In this document: positions 6,486 through 7,623 of the stretch, one piece after another | Position numbering within the stretch: position 1 is the stretch's first letter | How the letters are laid out: each line of letters opens with the position of its first letter | Assembly: GCA_018883705.1 (NCBI GenBank) | Contig: JAHLFQ010000243.1 | Coordinates: 1 to 7,623, forward strand | Origin: Candidatus Cellulosilyticum pullistercoris | GTDB taxonomy: Bacteria; Bacillota; Clostridia; Lachnospirales; Cellulosilyticaceae | Reading direction: 5' to 3' | Length of the DNA stretch: 7,623 bases | Made by a program: the position numbers and the translations under genes | Notes under the pieces: generated by a model | Database searches by the model: none | What the model was told of the DNA's origin: nothing | The model's input: only the letters and a program-made list of their open reading frames with translations

Positions 6486-7623
6486 ATGGATAAGAAAATC
6501 TATGTTTTTGGACATAAAAATCCAGATACAGATTCTATTTGCGCAAGTATTTCTTATGCTCATCTTAAGCGTGTTCTAGGATATGACAATGTCGAAGCCG
6601 TACGCCTAGGTAAAGTTAATAAAGAAACACAATTTGCTCTTGATTATTTTGGTGTTAAGGCGCCAAAATTATTAGAAAATATTAAACCTCAAGTTAATGA
6701 TATGAATTTTTATCAAGTACCACCTGTTTATGTGGTGGATTCTGTAAAAAAAGCTTGGGATGTTATGACAGAAAATGGACGTCAAATGATTCCTGTTCTC
6801 TATCATGATAATAAATTAGCGGGTGTCATATCTGTTTCTGATATTGCCAAGACTTATATTGGTCTTACAGATGGTTCTGTTCTTAAGAATCATAGAACAC
6901 CATTTATTAACGTTGCTTCAGTACTTCAAGGAAAGGTTATTTCTGGTAGTTACCCTCATGCTTACGTATTAGGTGATGTCTATACAACTGCTTCTATTTC
7001 TGAAGAATCAACACTTACTAATACAGATATTATTATTACTGGTGCTAATGATCATCTTATTGAAAAGGCACTTAATTCAGGTGCTGGTTGTGTTATTATT
7101 ACCGACCAAAATATGGATAATCTAAAGATTAATATTCCTGAACATTGCCAAATAGCTATTATTTGCACACCATTTTCATTCTTTAAGACAATCAAAATGG
7201 TTTCACAAAGTATTTCTGTTAAAAATATATTAAAAAAGGAAAATATAACTTTCTTTGAAACAGACGATTACCTAGATGAAGTTAAGCAAATTATGCTTAA
7301 TACGTCATATCGTCACTTCCCTATTCTTGATCAAGAAGGTGAAGTTAAAGGACTTATTTCAAAACGTCACCTCTTAGATATTCAAAAGAAGAAAGTCATA
7401 TTAGTAGACCACAATGAACGAGATCAAAGTGCTGATGGTATTGAACAAGCAGAAATTCTTGAGATTATCGATCATCACCGTGTTGCTAACTTAGATACTG
7501 GTAATCCTCTTTATCTTCGTGCAGAACCCGTTGGTTGTACTAATACTATTATTGGCAAAATGTACGAAGAAAATAACCTTATGCCACCAAAAGAAATTGC
7601 AGGTATTATGCTTAGTGCTTTAT
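6486..7623 (+). CDS. ppaC: CBS-domain manganese-dependent inorganic pyrophosphatase (family II), 3' end outside window
   Basis: DHH-family phosphoesterase that hydrolyses pyrophosphate to phosphate in the cytoplasm, pulling biosynthetic reactions forward. I translated 379 codons. The first DHH part has VFGHKNPDTDSI (7-18), giving metal ligands H10, D14 and D16. A regulatory insert follows: CBS domain 1 (about 76-125, with MIPVLYHDNKLAGVIS), a DRTGG domain (about 138-245, with VISGSYPHAYVLGDV and DIIITGAND) and CBS domain 2 (about 246-300, with RHFPILDQEGEVKGLIS). The DHH domain then resumes with VDHNE (D308), the signature DHHR (329-332) and EPVGCTNTI (347-355). The C-terminal DHHA2 domain lies beyond the window. 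Known CBS-PPases with a DRTGG domain are inhibited by AMP and ADP and activated by ATP or diadenosine polyphosphates; similar control here is inference. The ATG at 6486 has AAGGAG 7 nt upstream. The symbol ppaC follows the B. subtilis family II enzyme, which lacks the insert. Confidence 0.95.
   Translation, partial: MDKKIYVFGHKNPDTDSICASISYAHLKRVLGYDNVEAVRLGKVNKETQFALDYFGVKAPKLLENIKPQVNDMNFYQVPPVYVVDSVKKAWDVMTENGRQMIPVLYHDNKLAGVISVSDIAKTYIGLTDGSVLKNHRTPFINVASVLQGKVISGSYPHAYVLGDVYTTASISEESTLTNTDIIITGANDHLIEKALNSGAGCVIITDQNMDNLKINIPEHCQIAIICTPFSFFKTIKMVSQSISVKNILKKENITFFETDDYLDEVKQIMLNTSYRHFPILDQEGEVKGLISKRHLLDIQKKKVILVDHNERDQSADGIEQAEILEIIDHHRVANLDTGNPLYLRAEPVGCTNTIIGKMYEENNLMPPKEIAGIMLSAL

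Overview
The window is AT-rich bacterial chromosome with strong AGGAGG-type ribosome binding sites, close-to-consensus sigma-A promoters and U-tract hairpin terminators. Together with a CwlD-type spore-cortex amidase and a CBS/DRTGG-containing family II pyrophosphatase, this suggests a low-GC, endospore-forming Firmicute of the class Clostridia. I cannot name the genus with confidence. Nothing looks mobile: I see no transposase, integrase, tRNA, rRNA or CRISPR array. Coding density is normal for a core-genome region.

Layout from left to right. (1) Minus-strand envelope genes: the 5' part of a CwlD-like N-acetylmuramoyl-L-alanine amidase (1-424, runs off the left edge), an alpha/beta hydrolase (514-1320) and a membrane-anchored GH18 glycosidase with an SH3 domain (1394-3055). 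A hairpin terminator sits between the glycosidase and the hydrolase. (2) A single plus-strand lipoprotein gene of unknown function (3224-3874). It has its own promoter and ends in a terminator whose 28-bp inverted repeat is perfect and shared with the convergent gene. (3) A minus-strand Bax-inhibitor-1 family membrane protein (3976-4674) with a near-consensus promoter. (4) Minus-strand purA (4843-6102), preceded by a sigma-A promoter and a pair of inverted CGAACAT boxes that look like a PurR operator. (5) A plus-strand CBS-domain manganese-dependent inorganic pyrophosphatase (6486-7623, runs off the right edge), transcribed divergently from purA across a 383-bp intergenic region.

The left part concerns peptidoglycan and cortex modification. 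The right part concerns purine nucleotide synthesis and pyrophosphate removal: PurA commits IMP to AMP, and the pyrophosphatase probably senses adenine nucleotides through its CBS domains, so the divergent pair makes physiological sense. I did not find a convincing undescribed system. The items most worth a second look are the PurR-like operator in the purA/pyrophosphatase intergenic region, the unusually long perfect terminator repeat, the terminator that overlaps the longest possible start of the hydrolase, and the orphan lipoprotein.
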